Below, one piece after another: positions 6,033 to 12,435 of a stretch of 12,435 nucleotides of DNA. This DNA comes from Ventricola sp051883735 (GTDB lineage: Bacteria > Bacillota > Clostridia > Christensenellales > Aristaeellaceae): the NCBI GenBank assembly GCA_051883735.1, contig JBJEUH010000178.1:1-12435 (forward strand), in the 5' to 3' direction. The translations under genes and the position numbers were made by a program. Below the pieces are notes generated by a model that was not told the origin of the DNA, searched no databases, and saw only the letters and a program-made list of their open reading frames with translations. Numbering within the stretch: position 1 is the stretch's first letter; every line of letters begins with the position of its first letter.

Positions 6033-7402
6033 TGAACATCGAAAGCACCGTCGCCGCCCAGCGCGCGTATTTCCTCACAGGGGAGACGCTTGACGTCGCC
6101 TTCCGCAAGGACGCGCTGCGCAAGCTGCGCGAGACCATCCTCTCCCGCGAGGCTCAGATCAACGATGCGCTGGCGCAGGACCTGGGCAAATCGCCCTCGG
6201 AGAGCTACATGTGCGAGGTCGGCATGACGCTCTCCGAGCTCTCCTACACCCTCGCCCACGTTGACCGCTGGGCGCGCCGCCAGAGCGTGCTCACGCCGCT
6301 GGCGCAGTTCCACGCGCACAGCTTCACCGTGCACAATCCCTACGGCGTCGTGCTGATCATGTCCCCGTGGAACTACCCGTTCATGCTGACGATGGAGCCG
6401 CTCATCGGCGCGCTGGCCGCGGGCAACTGCGCGCTGCTCAAGCCCTCCGCCTACGCGCCCGCCACGTCCGCCGTCATCCGCGAGATCGTCTCCGCGTGCT
6501 TCCCGCCGGAGTATGTCGCCGTCGTGGAGGGCGGGCGCAAGGAGAACCAGGAGCTGCTCAATCAGCGGTTTGACTACATCTTCTTCACCGGCGGCGTCAC
6601 CGTCGGCAAGGAGGTCATGCGCAAGGCGGCCGAGCACCTCACGCCCGTCTCGCTCGAATTGGGCGGCAAGAGCCCGTGCATCGTCGATGCCACCGCGAAG
6701 CTCGACCTGGCGGCCAAGCGCATCGCCTTCGGCAAGCTGCTCAACTGCGGCCAGACCTGCGTTGCGCCGGACTACCTGCTCATCGACCGCAGGGTCAAGG
6801 ACGAATTCATCGCCCTGCTGAAAAAGCACCTCTTGGCCATGGCCGGCGGGGACGCGCTTTCCAATGCGCAGTACGTCCACATGATCAACCGCAAGCACTA
6901 CGACCGCGTCATGGGTCTGATCGATCCCGCGAAGGTCGTGCTGGGTGGCCAGGGCGATCCCGAGACGCTGCGCATCGCGCCGACCATTCTCGACAACGTG
7001 ACGGCGGACGACGCGGTCATGCAGGAGGAGATCTTCGGCCCGGTGCTCCCGGTCATCGCGGTGGACAGCATCGACGAGGCCGTCGATTTCATCCGCAGCC
7101 GCGAGCATCCGCTGGCGCTGTACCTCTTCTCCGAGGACAAGCGCACGCAGGAGCGCTTCCTGCGGAGCGTCCCCTTCGGCGGCGGCTGCATCAACGACAC
7201 CATCATCCACCTCGCCACCAGCCGCATGGGCTTTGGCGGCGTAGGCCACAGCGGCATGGGCAGCTATCACGGCAGGAAGAGCTTTGAGACCTTCAGCCAC
7301 GAAAAGAGCATCGTGGACAAGTCCACCTGGATGGATATGCCCGTGCGCTACATGCCGTATTCCTCCCTCAAGGATAAGCTGCTGAGGATGTTCCTCCGAT
7401 AA
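6032..7402 (+). CDS. Aldehyde dehydrogenase, class-3 (ALDH3) type
   Basis: A 456-aa NAD(P)-dependent aldehyde dehydrogenase oxidising an aldehyde to the acid. Key residues fall at the same numbers as in mammalian ALDH3A1: N114 in SPWNYP, E209 in LELGGKSP and the nucleophile C243 in NCGQTCVAPDY. The cofactor loop is FFTGG (184-188) and the EIFGPVLPV signature lies in the C-terminal half. The length of about 450 aa, without the longer N-terminus of class 1/2 enzymes, and the hydrophobic/basic tail DKLLRMFLR fit the ALDH3/fatty-aldehyde branch, whose members often prefer medium or long-chain or aromatic aldehydes. AAGGAGG stands 7 nt before ATG 6032, inside the end of the alcohol dehydrogenase gene. 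Substrate is inferred only from the branch. Confidence 0.94.
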   Translation: MNIESTVAAQRAYFLTGETLDVAFRKDALRKLRETILSREAQINDALAQDLGKSPSESYMCEVGMTLSELSYTLAHVDRWARRQSVLTPLAQFHAHSFTVHNPYGVVLIMSPWNYPFMLTMEPLIGALAAGNCALLKPSAYAPATSAVIREIVSACFPPEYVAVVEGGRKENQELLNQRFDYIFFTGGVTVGKEVMRKAAEHLTPVSLELGGKSPCIVDATAKLDLAAKRIAFGKLLNCGQTCVAPDYLLIDRRVKDEFIALLKKHLLAMAGGDALSNAQYVHMINRKHYDRVMGLIDPAKVVLGGQGDPETLRIAPTILDNVTADDAVMQEEIFGPVLPVIAVDSIDEAVDFIRSREHPLALYLFSEDKRTQERFLRSVPFGGGCINDTIIHLATSRMGFGGVGHSGMGSYHGRKSFETFSHEKSIVDKSTWMDMPVRYMPYSSLKDKLLRMFLR

Positions 7403-7404
7403 AA

Positions 7405-7452
7405 TAAAATCCGGGGCTGTCAGGCGTTGCCTGACAGCCCCAGTTTGTTTTT
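7405..7452. terminator. Strong bidirectional terminator between converging transcription units
   Basis: A perfect 13-bp stem, GGGGCTGTCAGGC (7413-7425) and GCCTGACAGCCCC (7429-7441), closes on a 3-nt loop. On the plus strand TTTGTTTTT follows, ending the dehydrogenase operon. On the minus strand the A-rich bases 7402-7410 give TTTTATTTT, so it can also stop transcripts arriving from the flavoprotein genes. Confidence 0.88.
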
Positions 7453-7722
7453 GGATTCGGTTTTGCTTTATGCTGCATGGCGGAATCGCCATCGCCGCCT
7501 TCGGTTCCTCTGCGATTCTTGGTTGTGGGCGCTTCGCGCAGGGAAAGTTAGGGCTGCCGCCCTAAAACCTGCTCGGGGACATTGATCCGGGGAACTCACA
7601 TAGTCGCGCCCGTAGGCGCTCCTTGCGATTCCCGACGCTCCGCCTGCCTGTTTCGCCCTCAGGGCGCGGCAGGCTCCGGTCCCCTCAGACTCCCTTCTTC
7701 GCTTCGCGCGAGGAAAGCAGCT
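7453..7722. other. GC-rich intergenic stretch with nested hairpins
   Basis: No gene is visible in these 270 bases between the dehydrogenase operon terminator and the stop codon of the first flavoprotein gene. The stretch is rich in short perfect stems: TTAGGGC/GCCCTAA around a 4-nt loop (7548-7565), and a nested stem with outer arms GCCTGCC/GGCAGGC and inner arms CGCCCT/AGGGCG (7642-7674). Neither stem has a T-run, so they do not look like terminators. See the direct-repeat entry. Confidence 0.6.
7531..7717. repeat. Near-identical 17-bp direct repeats bounding a structured element
   Basis: GCTTCGCGCAGGGAAAG (7531-7547) and GCTTCGCGCGAGGAAAG (7701-7717) match at 15 of 17 positions, 170 bp apart in the same orientation. 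They flank the hairpins at 7548-7565 and 7642-7674. This could be a dispersed extragenic repeat or the footprint of a small non-coding element. Chance or local duplication is not excluded. Confidence 0.45.
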
Positions 7723-9633
7723 TTACTTCGCCGCCTGGTTCAGGCACTCGGCCACGGCATTCATGATGCGGCCGGAGGTCAGCGTCGCGCCCGCCACCGC
7801 ATCGACGGTCGGGTCGTTCGCTTCCACGATCTTACCCGGAATGCTCTCCAGCGCGCCGGCGGCGATGGCCTGCGTCTCATGGTTCTCCACCACGTCAACA
7901 CTGGCGATCTTGCCGCCCTCGATCACGGTCTTCACGGTCATCGGGCCCTCCTGACCGTCGACCGTCGCGGTGTACTCGCCGTCGCCCAGCGTGCGGCTCA
8001 TGTCAAAGAGCGCCTCCGAGGCAGTCTCCTTCACAAAGAGGCTCTCGTCCAGCAGGTTTGCCGCAGCGTGGACGGTGTAGCCCTCGGCCGGATCGTTCGC
8101 CATCGCGTGGCGCGCGGCGATCTTGCCAAAGACGATCGGGCCCATGACGCCGGTGCCGCCGGAGACGAACTTGCCCCAGACGCCGCCGACGGTCTCGCCC
8201 GCCGCGTACAGGCCCGGGATCGCGTTGCCCGCTTCATCCAGCACCTGCATGTCGCTGTTGGCGGTCACGCCGCCCAGGGTCATGACGCACAGCGCCTGCA
8301 GACGGATGGCGTAGAACTTGTCGCCCTCGATCTTGTTGGTGCAGTAGTTGTAGGCGTTGACGGTGCCGTCGTACAGGCGGCCGAACTCGTCGCTCCCGCC
8401 GGCGTCCACCGACGCGTTGTAGGCCTCCACGGTTTTGGTCAGGTTCTCCGCCGGCACGCCGATCTTCTCCGCCAGCTCCTCCAGGGTCGCGGCGCTCTCC
8501 ACGACGTGATAGCCGCGCATGGTCTCGTCAGCGAAGTACGCGTCATAGAAGAACGCGCCGTTGTTCGCGCGCAGGTCCTCGACGATCTTGTCGGTGAAGA
8601 TGTCGTACTGCACCGCGTTCGGCTGCTCCTCGAGCGCGACCTCGCGGATGGACGGGTTGCTCTCCGTCTCGTTGCAGAAGCGCTCGCCATTCTGGTTGAC
8701 GACGATGCCGCCGGTCTTCCAGGTGTAGGTGGAGGCGATGGAGCCGGTCTTCGGGTTATCCTTGCTGACCAGGCCCATCGGGAAGGTCGGGATGGCGTCC
8801 ATGGCCGTCAGGGCCGCGCCCACCTCCTGCATCATGCGCAGGCCGTTGCCGTCCGCGCCCGCCGCGCCGCCGGCCAGGTAGTATTCGCCGTTGGGCACGA
8901 ACTGCGCCATCAGCTTGCCGTTGGCGGAGTAGCCGCCGGTCGCCATGATGACGGCCTTCTTCGCGGTGTAGCTGGCGCCGTCCTCGGTGACGACGGTCAG
9001 TACCTGGCCCTTGTCGTTGGCCACGAGCTTCGCGGCCTTGGTGTTCAGCTTCACCTCGATGCGGCCGTCGGCCTTCACGAGGGTATCGAGCACCTCATGC
9101 GCGGCGGACTTGTAGTTCGCCGGGTCCTTCGGGCTCGCCTTGTAGGTGCGCTGGATCGAGTAGAGCGCATGCTCCGGCGCAAACACGGCGCGCGCGCCGG
9201 TCGCGCGGTCCGTAGAGAACGTGCAGTCCTTCAGGCCGTTCTCGTAGAGCCAGTCGAAGGTCTGCGCGGCCTCGTTCGCATACACGCGGATGAGCGTCTC
9301 GTTCGGCTGGCCGCCAAAGTCGTCGCCGTTGTTGATGATATCCGCCACATAGGACTCGACGGTATCCTCGATGCTGTCCTCCTTCTGGATGATGGTGCCC
9401 GCGGCGGACATGGAGCCGCTGGTGTAGTTGAGCGCGCCGCCGGTCTTGGCGGTCATCTCCAGCACGATGACCTTCTGCGCGCCCTGGGCCACGGCCTCCA
9501 GCGCAGCGGACAGGCCGCCGCCGCCCGCGCCGACGATCACGATATCCGCGTCAGCTTCCTCGGCAATAGCCGGGAAGGCGAAGCAGGCCGTCAGCATCGC
9601 AAGGGCGAGCAGCAGGGAAATCAGCTTCTTCAT
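7723..9633 (-). CDS. Exported FAD/FMN flavoprotein reductase (fumarate reductase/ketosteroid dehydrogenase-like)
   Basis: 636 aa from ATG 9633, chosen because GGAGG lies 8 nt upstream and the signal peptide (MKKLISLLLALAMLTAC) starts there. The export signal is either type I (cleavage after AIA-24) or lipoprotein (lipobox LTAC, Cys17). The FAD-binding_2 domain spans about 28-510: dinucleotide motif GAGGGG (35-40), Glu59 for the ribose, GGIVVNQNGERFCNE (308-322) and GLYAAGE (474-480). The C-terminal FMN-binding domain (about 545-630) ends in DAVAGAT (611-617), the ApbE-type motif in which Thr617 would carry covalent FMN. The substrate loop reads LCVMTLGGV (448-456) where fumarate and urocanate reductases have a His-His-Thr-Met-Gly-Gly run, and the late GGTGVMG lacks their arginine, so fumarate is unlikely as substrate. 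Probably a terminal reductase or dehydrogenase outside the membrane; electron donor and substrate unknown. Confidence 0.88.
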   Translation of the reverse strand: MKKLISLLLALAMLTACFAFPAIAEEADADIVIVGAGGGGLSAALEAVAQGAQKVIVLEMTAKTGGALNYTSGSMSAAGTIIQKEDSIEDTVESYVADIINNGDDFGGQPNETLIRVYANEAAQTFDWLYENGLKDCTFSTDRATGARAVFAPEHALYSIQRTYKASPKDPANYKSAAHEVLDTLVKADGRIEVKLNTKAAKLVANDKGQVLTVVTEDGASYTAKKAVIMATGGYSANGKLMAQFVPNGEYYLAGGAAGADGNGLRMMQEVGAALTAMDAIPTFPMGLVSKDNPKTGSIASTYTWKTGGIVVNQNGERFCNETESNPSIREVALEEQPNAVQYDIFTDKIVEDLRANNGAFFYDAYFADETMRGYHVVESAATLEELAEKIGVPAENLTKTVEAYNASVDAGGSDEFGRLYDGTVNAYNYCTNKIEGDKFYAIRLQALCVMTLGGVTANSDMQVLDEAGNAIPGLYAAGETVGGVWGKFVSGGTGVMGPIVFGKIAARHAMANDPAEGYTVHAAANLLDESLFVKETASEALFDMSRTLGDGEYTATVDGQEGPMTVKTVIEGGKIASVDVVENHETQAIAAGALESIPGKIVEANDPTVDAVAGATLTSGRIMNAVAECLNQAAK

Positions 9634-9664
9634 CTTGTGATCCTCCATTTCTGTGTTCATCGGG

Positions 9665-9697
9665 AAAAACCGGGCGCGCGATCTCCCGCGCGCCCGG
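9665..9697 (-). terminator. Strong intrinsic terminator between the two flavoprotein genes
   Basis: Arms CCGGGCGCGCG (9670-9680) and CGCGCGCCCGG (9687-9697) form an 11-bp all-G/C stem with a 6-nt loop. On the minus strand TTTTT follows (9669-9665). It lies 38 nt after the stop of the upstream gene and only 31 nt before the ATG of the downstream one, leaving no room for a promoter in between. See findings. Confidence 0.88.
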
Positions 9698-9735
9698 CTG
9701 CCATCCATGGTGTGGTTTGCGATGGACAGACGAGC

Positions 9736-11649
9736 TTACTTCGCGAACGCCTGGCCAATGGCGGTGCCGATCGCCTGGCAGTCCACGGTCGCGCCCGCAA
9801 CGATATCGACGTTCGGGTCCTGCGCCGCGATGATCGCGCCGGTGTACTCGGCCAGCTGCTCGTCGGTGATGAACATGGTGTCGCGGCCGCCGGTGATGTC
9901 GATCGCGGTCAGATTGCCGCCTTCAACGGTGAGGGAGACCTCGATCTTGTCGTGCAGGCCGTCCACGGTCGCGGTGTACACGCCGTCCGCCGCGCCTTCC
10001 CAGGCCACGCCGCCGGCAGCAGCCACGACCTCCTTGATCTCGGACACGCCGCCGAACGCGGTCTGCGCAGCGGCGCGGCCGGAGAGCATCGCCTCGGAGA
10101 GGAAGGTGCCGTTCTGATAGAGGTTGGCGAAGTAGGAGCCCAGCTCGCCGGCCTCGTACAGGCCCGGGATCGGCTCGTCGTTCCAGTCAAGGACGCGGCC
10201 AGCGGTATCGCGCTTCGCGCCGCCGGTGGTGCCGACCAGGGTCGGGGTGATGGACACGGCGTAGTACGGCGCGGTGTCGATCGGCGCCATCTTCGCCGGA
10301 TCGCGGCCGAACTCGGAATCCGCGCCCGCGGCGCAGTCGGCGTTCCACTTGTCGATGGTCGCCTTGAGCACCTCAGGATCGCGGCCCAGCTTCTGCGCCA
10401 GCTCCTCGATAGTGTCGGCCTTGATGATCCAGCCCTTTTCGATCTCGGCCAGGTTGTCGCTGGACCAGGTGTAGCCCTCGGTCGTGGTCGGCCAGCTCAG
10501 CCACTGGGAGGCGATGGAGCCCGCCTCACGGGTCTTCTCGTCGAAGATCAGATCGACCGGCAGCGCCTTCTCGTGCGGCAGATCGACGTAGCGGCCATAC
10601 TCCATGTACTTCATGTGCTGGCGGTGATAGCTCTTCGCCTCGTCGTAGAAGCGGGAGCCGTCCGCGCTGATCTCGATCCAGGAGCTGCCCGCCATGGAGA
10701 AGTTGCGCATGAAGGTCGCCTCGTGCTCCGGCACCTTGATGCCCAGCCAGAAGCCGCCGGACTGGGTCTGGTTCTTCATGTGCCAGATCTGCGCGCCGGC
10801 CTCCATGAGCATCTTGATGCCGTCGCCGGTGTTGCCCGGGGTGCCGGCGGTGTAGACCATGTCCATGCCGTGGAAGTCGCGCTGCATGGTCAGGTTGTTC
10901 TCATAGCCGCCGCAGGCGAGCAGGGTGCCCTTGCGGGACTTGATGGCGATCTCGGTGCCGTCCGCCTGACGGGCGATCACGCCGAAGACCTCCCTGGTGA
11001 ACGGGTCCTGAATCAGGGAGACAGCCGGGGTCTCATACGCGACCTCGATGTCGCGGGCCTGGCAGGCCAGATCGAAGCAGCGCCACACGCCGCCGTTCTC
11101 GAAGGTGGAGCCGATCTTGCGCAGGTGCGCGGAGCAGCCGTCGAAGGTGGAGCCCTCAAAGCTGTCAAACTCGACGACCATGGAGCCCCACTTCAGCTCG
11201 CCGCCGCCGACATAGCCGGCCTCATAGCCGACGCCCGCCGCCACGGACTGAATCCACGGCAGCTGATCCGCGAAGCCCTGGCACAGCCAGGTCAGGTACT
11301 CGTCCGGAATCGGGTTGGGCAGGTTGCAGTTGTACAGGTAGGTCTTGACGGTCTCCACAGCGCTCTGGGCCGGGACGAGGAACGTCTGGCCGGAAGCGAT
11401 GGAGTTGCCGCCGGCCAGGCTGCGCGGCATCTTCTCCAGCACCAGGATCTCGGCGTCCGGATCGATGTCATGCGCCTCGACCGCAGCCGCAGCGCCGGCC
11501 AGGCCGTAGCCCACGACCAGGAAATCCACCTCGCGGTCCCATGCCTCAATCTCCTGAACCGGGGTCACCCAGTCCGTAGCGGCGAGGCCGCCCGCGCACA
11601 GCGCCAGCGTCAGCGCCAGAGTCAGAAGCAGACAAATCCCTTTCTTCAT
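9736..11649 (-). CDS. Exported FAD/FMN flavoprotein reductase, second of the tandem pair
   Basis: 637 aa from ATG 11649, behind AAAGGAAG with 8 nt spacing. Upstream in-frame codons are not protein-like and the signal peptide (MKKGICLLLTLALTLALCAG, cleavage near LAA-24) begins here. FAD-binding_2 domain: GYGLAG (47-52), Glu72, LACGGYE (244-250), GTTGGAKRDTAGRVLD (473-488) and GLYEAGE (496-502). The GTxGG-x-R-x-D run recalls 3-ketosteroid dehydrogenase-type members rather than the His-His-Thr-Met-Gly-Gly of fumarate reductases. The C-terminal FMN-binding domain (about 556-632) ends in DIVAGAT (615-621), with Thr621 as predicted FMN attachment site for an ApbE transferase. It has the same domain order and size as its downstream neighbour, but the sequences are clearly diverged, so the pair is an old duplication or two different substrate specificities. 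Likely an extracytoplasmic electron-accepting reductase; substrate unknown. Confidence 0.88.
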   Translation of the reverse strand: MKKGICLLLTLALTLALCAGGLAATDWVTPVQEIEAWDREVDFLVVGYGLAGAAAAVEAHDIDPDAEILVLEKMPRSLAGGNSIASGQTFLVPAQSAVETVKTYLYNCNLPNPIPDEYLTWLCQGFADQLPWIQSVAAGVGYEAGYVGGGELKWGSMVVEFDSFEGSTFDGCSAHLRKIGSTFENGGVWRCFDLACQARDIEVAYETPAVSLIQDPFTREVFGVIARQADGTEIAIKSRKGTLLACGGYENNLTMQRDFHGMDMVYTAGTPGNTGDGIKMLMEAGAQIWHMKNQTQSGGFWLGIKVPEHEATFMRNFSMAGSSWIEISADGSRFYDEAKSYHRQHMKYMEYGRYVDLPHEKALPVDLIFDEKTREAGSIASQWLSWPTTTEGYTWSSDNLAEIEKGWIIKADTIEELAQKLGRDPEVLKATIDKWNADCAAGADSEFGRDPAKMAPIDTAPYYAVSITPTLVGTTGGAKRDTAGRVLDWNDEPIPGLYEAGELGSYFANLYQNGTFLSEAMLSGRAAAQTAFGGVSEIKEVVAAAGGVAWEGAADGVYTATVDGLHDKIEVSLTVEGGNLTAIDITGGRDTMFITDEQLAEYTGAIIAAQDPNVDIVAGATVDCQAIGTAIGQAFAK

Positions 11650-11727
11650 CGTTTCGTCTTCCTTTCTTTTGTCATGCGTCTTCCTGTCACGTCTTTGACG
11701 ATCTCCTGCGGCGGCGTTCACGGTTTT

Positions 11728-11748
11728 GCCGCAATTCCGCCGCAATTC
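11728..11748. repeat. Short tandem repeat in the flavoprotein leader
   Basis: GCCGCAATTC occurs twice with one base between (11728-11737 and 11739-11748). It lies about 10-30 nt downstream of the predicted transcription start of the flavoprotein unit. It could be an operator half-site pair, or chance in a GC-rich leader. Confidence 0.35.
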
Positions 11749-11763
11749 ATCGCCGATATCTGG

Positions 11764-11789
11764 AGTATACACCCTCAAGCGGTTTGAGA
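11764..11789 (-). promoter_or_regulatory. Possible promoter of the flavoprotein genes
   Basis: On the minus strand TATACT (11769-11764) is preceded by TG and, 19 nt further up, by TTGCCT. The spacer is longer than the optimum 17 nt. Transcription would start near 11757, giving a leader of about 108 nt. No better promoter is visible before the ATG at 11649. Confidence 0.42.
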
Positions 11790-11986
11790 GGCAAGCATGT
11801 TTGAAAATAAATAAACGAACGCTTTGCGCCGCAGATTTGCGCCCCTCCTGCGCCGTTCGCGCCGCCAAATTCGCAGGAATCCTTCCGTTTCCGCCGCAGC
11901 CGCCGGTTTTTTTCGTTTTTTTCCGCTTCTCAAAATCTCAAGCCGCTTTGGATTTTCCAGAGCAGCCCAGGGATTGCAAAAAGCGG

Positions 11987-12015
11987 TTGCCGATCATTTT
12001 CAAAGCTGGTATAAT
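11987..12015 (+). promoter_or_regulatory. Promoter of the SH3-protein gene
   Basis: TTGCCG (11987-11992), a 17-nt spacer ending in TGG, and a perfect TATAAT (12010-12015) form an extended -10 promoter. The inverted repeat GATCAT (11992-11997) and ATGATC (12014-12019) encloses the spacer and -10, so a dimeric regulator could bind here; that part is inference. The leader is about 50 nt. Confidence 0.78.
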
Positions 12016-12070
12016 GATCATATCCATATTATTGACGCATGTGCGCGCAACGCCGCGCTGAAAGGATTTC

Positions 12071-12435
12071 ATGAAGACACCGACAAGACTCTGCGCCGCC
12101 GCGCTCGCGGCCTGCGCGCTGCTCCTTGCCCCTGCGCCCGTCCCGACGGCCGGCCTCGCGCTCGCCGAAAGCGGGACGGTGAGCAGCAGCATCCTGCAGA
12201 CGGCCAAAAAGGCCAACATGCGCAAGGAGCCCGACAAGAAAAGCGATATCCGTGAAACGCTCAAGGCCGGCACCCAGGTGGAGGTGCTCGATCAGACCGG
12301 CATCGGCGAAAACACCTGGGCCTATGTCCGGGTCGTCAAGACCGGCAAGACCGGCTACATCATGCTGAACCTGCTGGAGCCGGTGCCCACGCCGACCCCC
12401 ACCCCGTCGCCGACGCCTGTGCCGACCCCCACGCC
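12071..12435 (+). CDS. Exported SH3-domain protein with Pro/Thr-rich linker (N-terminal part, runs off the right edge)
   Basis: The first 121 codons are present and open to the window end. ATG 12071 follows AAAGGATTTC. A signal peptide covers about residues 1-32 (LCAAALAACALLLAP, cleavage after LALA); Cys15 in LAAC also fits a lipobox, but the long hydrophobic run behind it favours ordinary cleavage. Residues about 38-110 form a bacterial SH3 domain: AKKANMRKEPDKKSDI matches the usual N-x-R-x-x-P-x-x-x-S start, then TQVEVLDQTG, TWAYVRVV and GKTGYIMLNLLEP. From residue 110 on it is PTPTPTPSPTPVPTPT, a flexible wall-spanning linker. Such proteins bind peptidoglycan, and a second domain (more SH3 repeats, or a hydrolase) usually follows the linker. 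The missing C-terminal part would decide the function. Confidence 0.88.
   Translation, partial: MKTPTRLCAAALAACALLLAPAPVPTAGLALAESGTVSSSILQTAKKANMRKEPDKKSDIRETLKAGTQVEVLDQTGIGENTWAYVRVVKTGKTGYIMLNLLEPVPTPTPTPSPTPVPTPT

Larger units (their letters stand above)
11650..12070. other. Divergent intergenic region between the flavoprotein and SH3-protein genes
   Basis: These 420 bases hold the leader and candidate promoter of the minus-strand flavoprotein unit at the left and the promoter of the plus-strand SH3 gene at the right. In between (11790-11985) I see T-runs (TTTTTTT near 11908-11922) but no clean stem before them and no credible gene; open frames crossing the area lack a ribosome-binding site and any family resemblance. 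Confidence 0.55.

Noticed and set aside
4815..7492. Two long minus-strand frames (396 and 496 codons) opposite the dehydrogenase genes
   Set aside because: Both mirror the codon pattern of genuine Fe-ADH and ALDH genes; the second also runs through a perfect terminator hairpin.
7548..7674. The hairpins as terminators for the flavoprotein unit
   Set aside because: No T-run follows on either strand. The T-flanked hairpin at 7405-7452 is the better candidate.
9634..9708. N-terminal extension of 25 codons for the first flavoprotein
   Set aside because: It would begin inside the terminator region, is Arg-rich, and would put the signal peptide in the interior. ATG 9633 has the good ribosome-binding site.
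7582..11787. Plus-strand open frame of 1401 codons opposite both flavoprotein genes
   Set aside because: It is antisense to two genes with clear domains, signal peptides and ribosome-binding sites. Its translation is low-complexity (His, Arg, Val, Gly, Ala) as expected from the complement of GC-rich codons.
11650..11868. N-terminal extension of 73 codons for the second flavoprotein
   Set aside because: It passes through the promoter region, has no family similarity and would bury the signal peptide.
1..12435. Mobile element or prophage content
   Set aside because: No transposase, integrase, phage structural gene or terminal inverted repeats are visible. The barnase pair could be transferable, but nothing in the flanks shows it.

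Overview
The window reads as chromosome of a moderately high-GC anaerobic Clostridia member (Bacillota). The evidence is RNase Y, strong AGGAGG-type ribosome-binding sites, TTGACA/TATAAT promoters (often with an extended TGG before the -10), signal peptides of the MKK-hydrophobic-ALA type, and an SH3 protein with a Pro/Thr-rich linker. A gut-type Oscillospirales or Christensenellales relative is plausible, but this is inference from style, not from a marker gene. I see no tRNA, rRNA, CRISPR array, integrase or transposase.

Left part, minus strand (1-3196): the 5' end of a D-lyxose ketol-isomerase-like gene, two hairpins behind rny, the RNase Y gene (rny, TTG start) with a near-consensus promoter and a leader of about 260 nt, then a two-gene unit of secreted barnase-type ribonuclease and its barstar-type inhibitor. 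The barnase promoter lies back to back with the promoter of a plus-strand MATE exporter gene.

Middle part, plus strand (3204-7452): the MATE transporter with its own promoter and terminator, then a two-gene operon of an iron-containing alcohol dehydrogenase and a class-3-type aldehyde dehydrogenase. Stop and start codons of this pair overlap by one base. Together they could interconvert alcohol, aldehyde and acid. A perfect 13-bp hairpin with T-runs on both sides ends this operon and can also stop minus-strand transcription.

Right part: a GC-rich, hairpin-rich, non-coding stretch flanked by 17-bp near-identical direct repeats (7531-7717). Then come two tandem minus-strand genes for exported flavoproteins (636 and 637 aa). 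Each has an FAD-binding fumarate-reductase/ketosteroid-dehydrogenase-type domain followed by a C-terminal FMN-binding domain carrying an ApbE-type flavinylation motif. A strong terminator sits between them. Their likely role is extracytoplasmic electron transfer to an organic acceptor, but the active-site motifs differ from true fumarate reductases, so the substrate is unknown. Divergent from them, a plus-strand gene for an exported SH3 protein runs off the right end.

The most interesting items are the complete barnase/barstar pair with an altered guanine-loop residue and an acidic tail, the paired exported flavin reductases of unknown substrate with an internal terminator, and the repeat-bounded structured element at 7531-7717.
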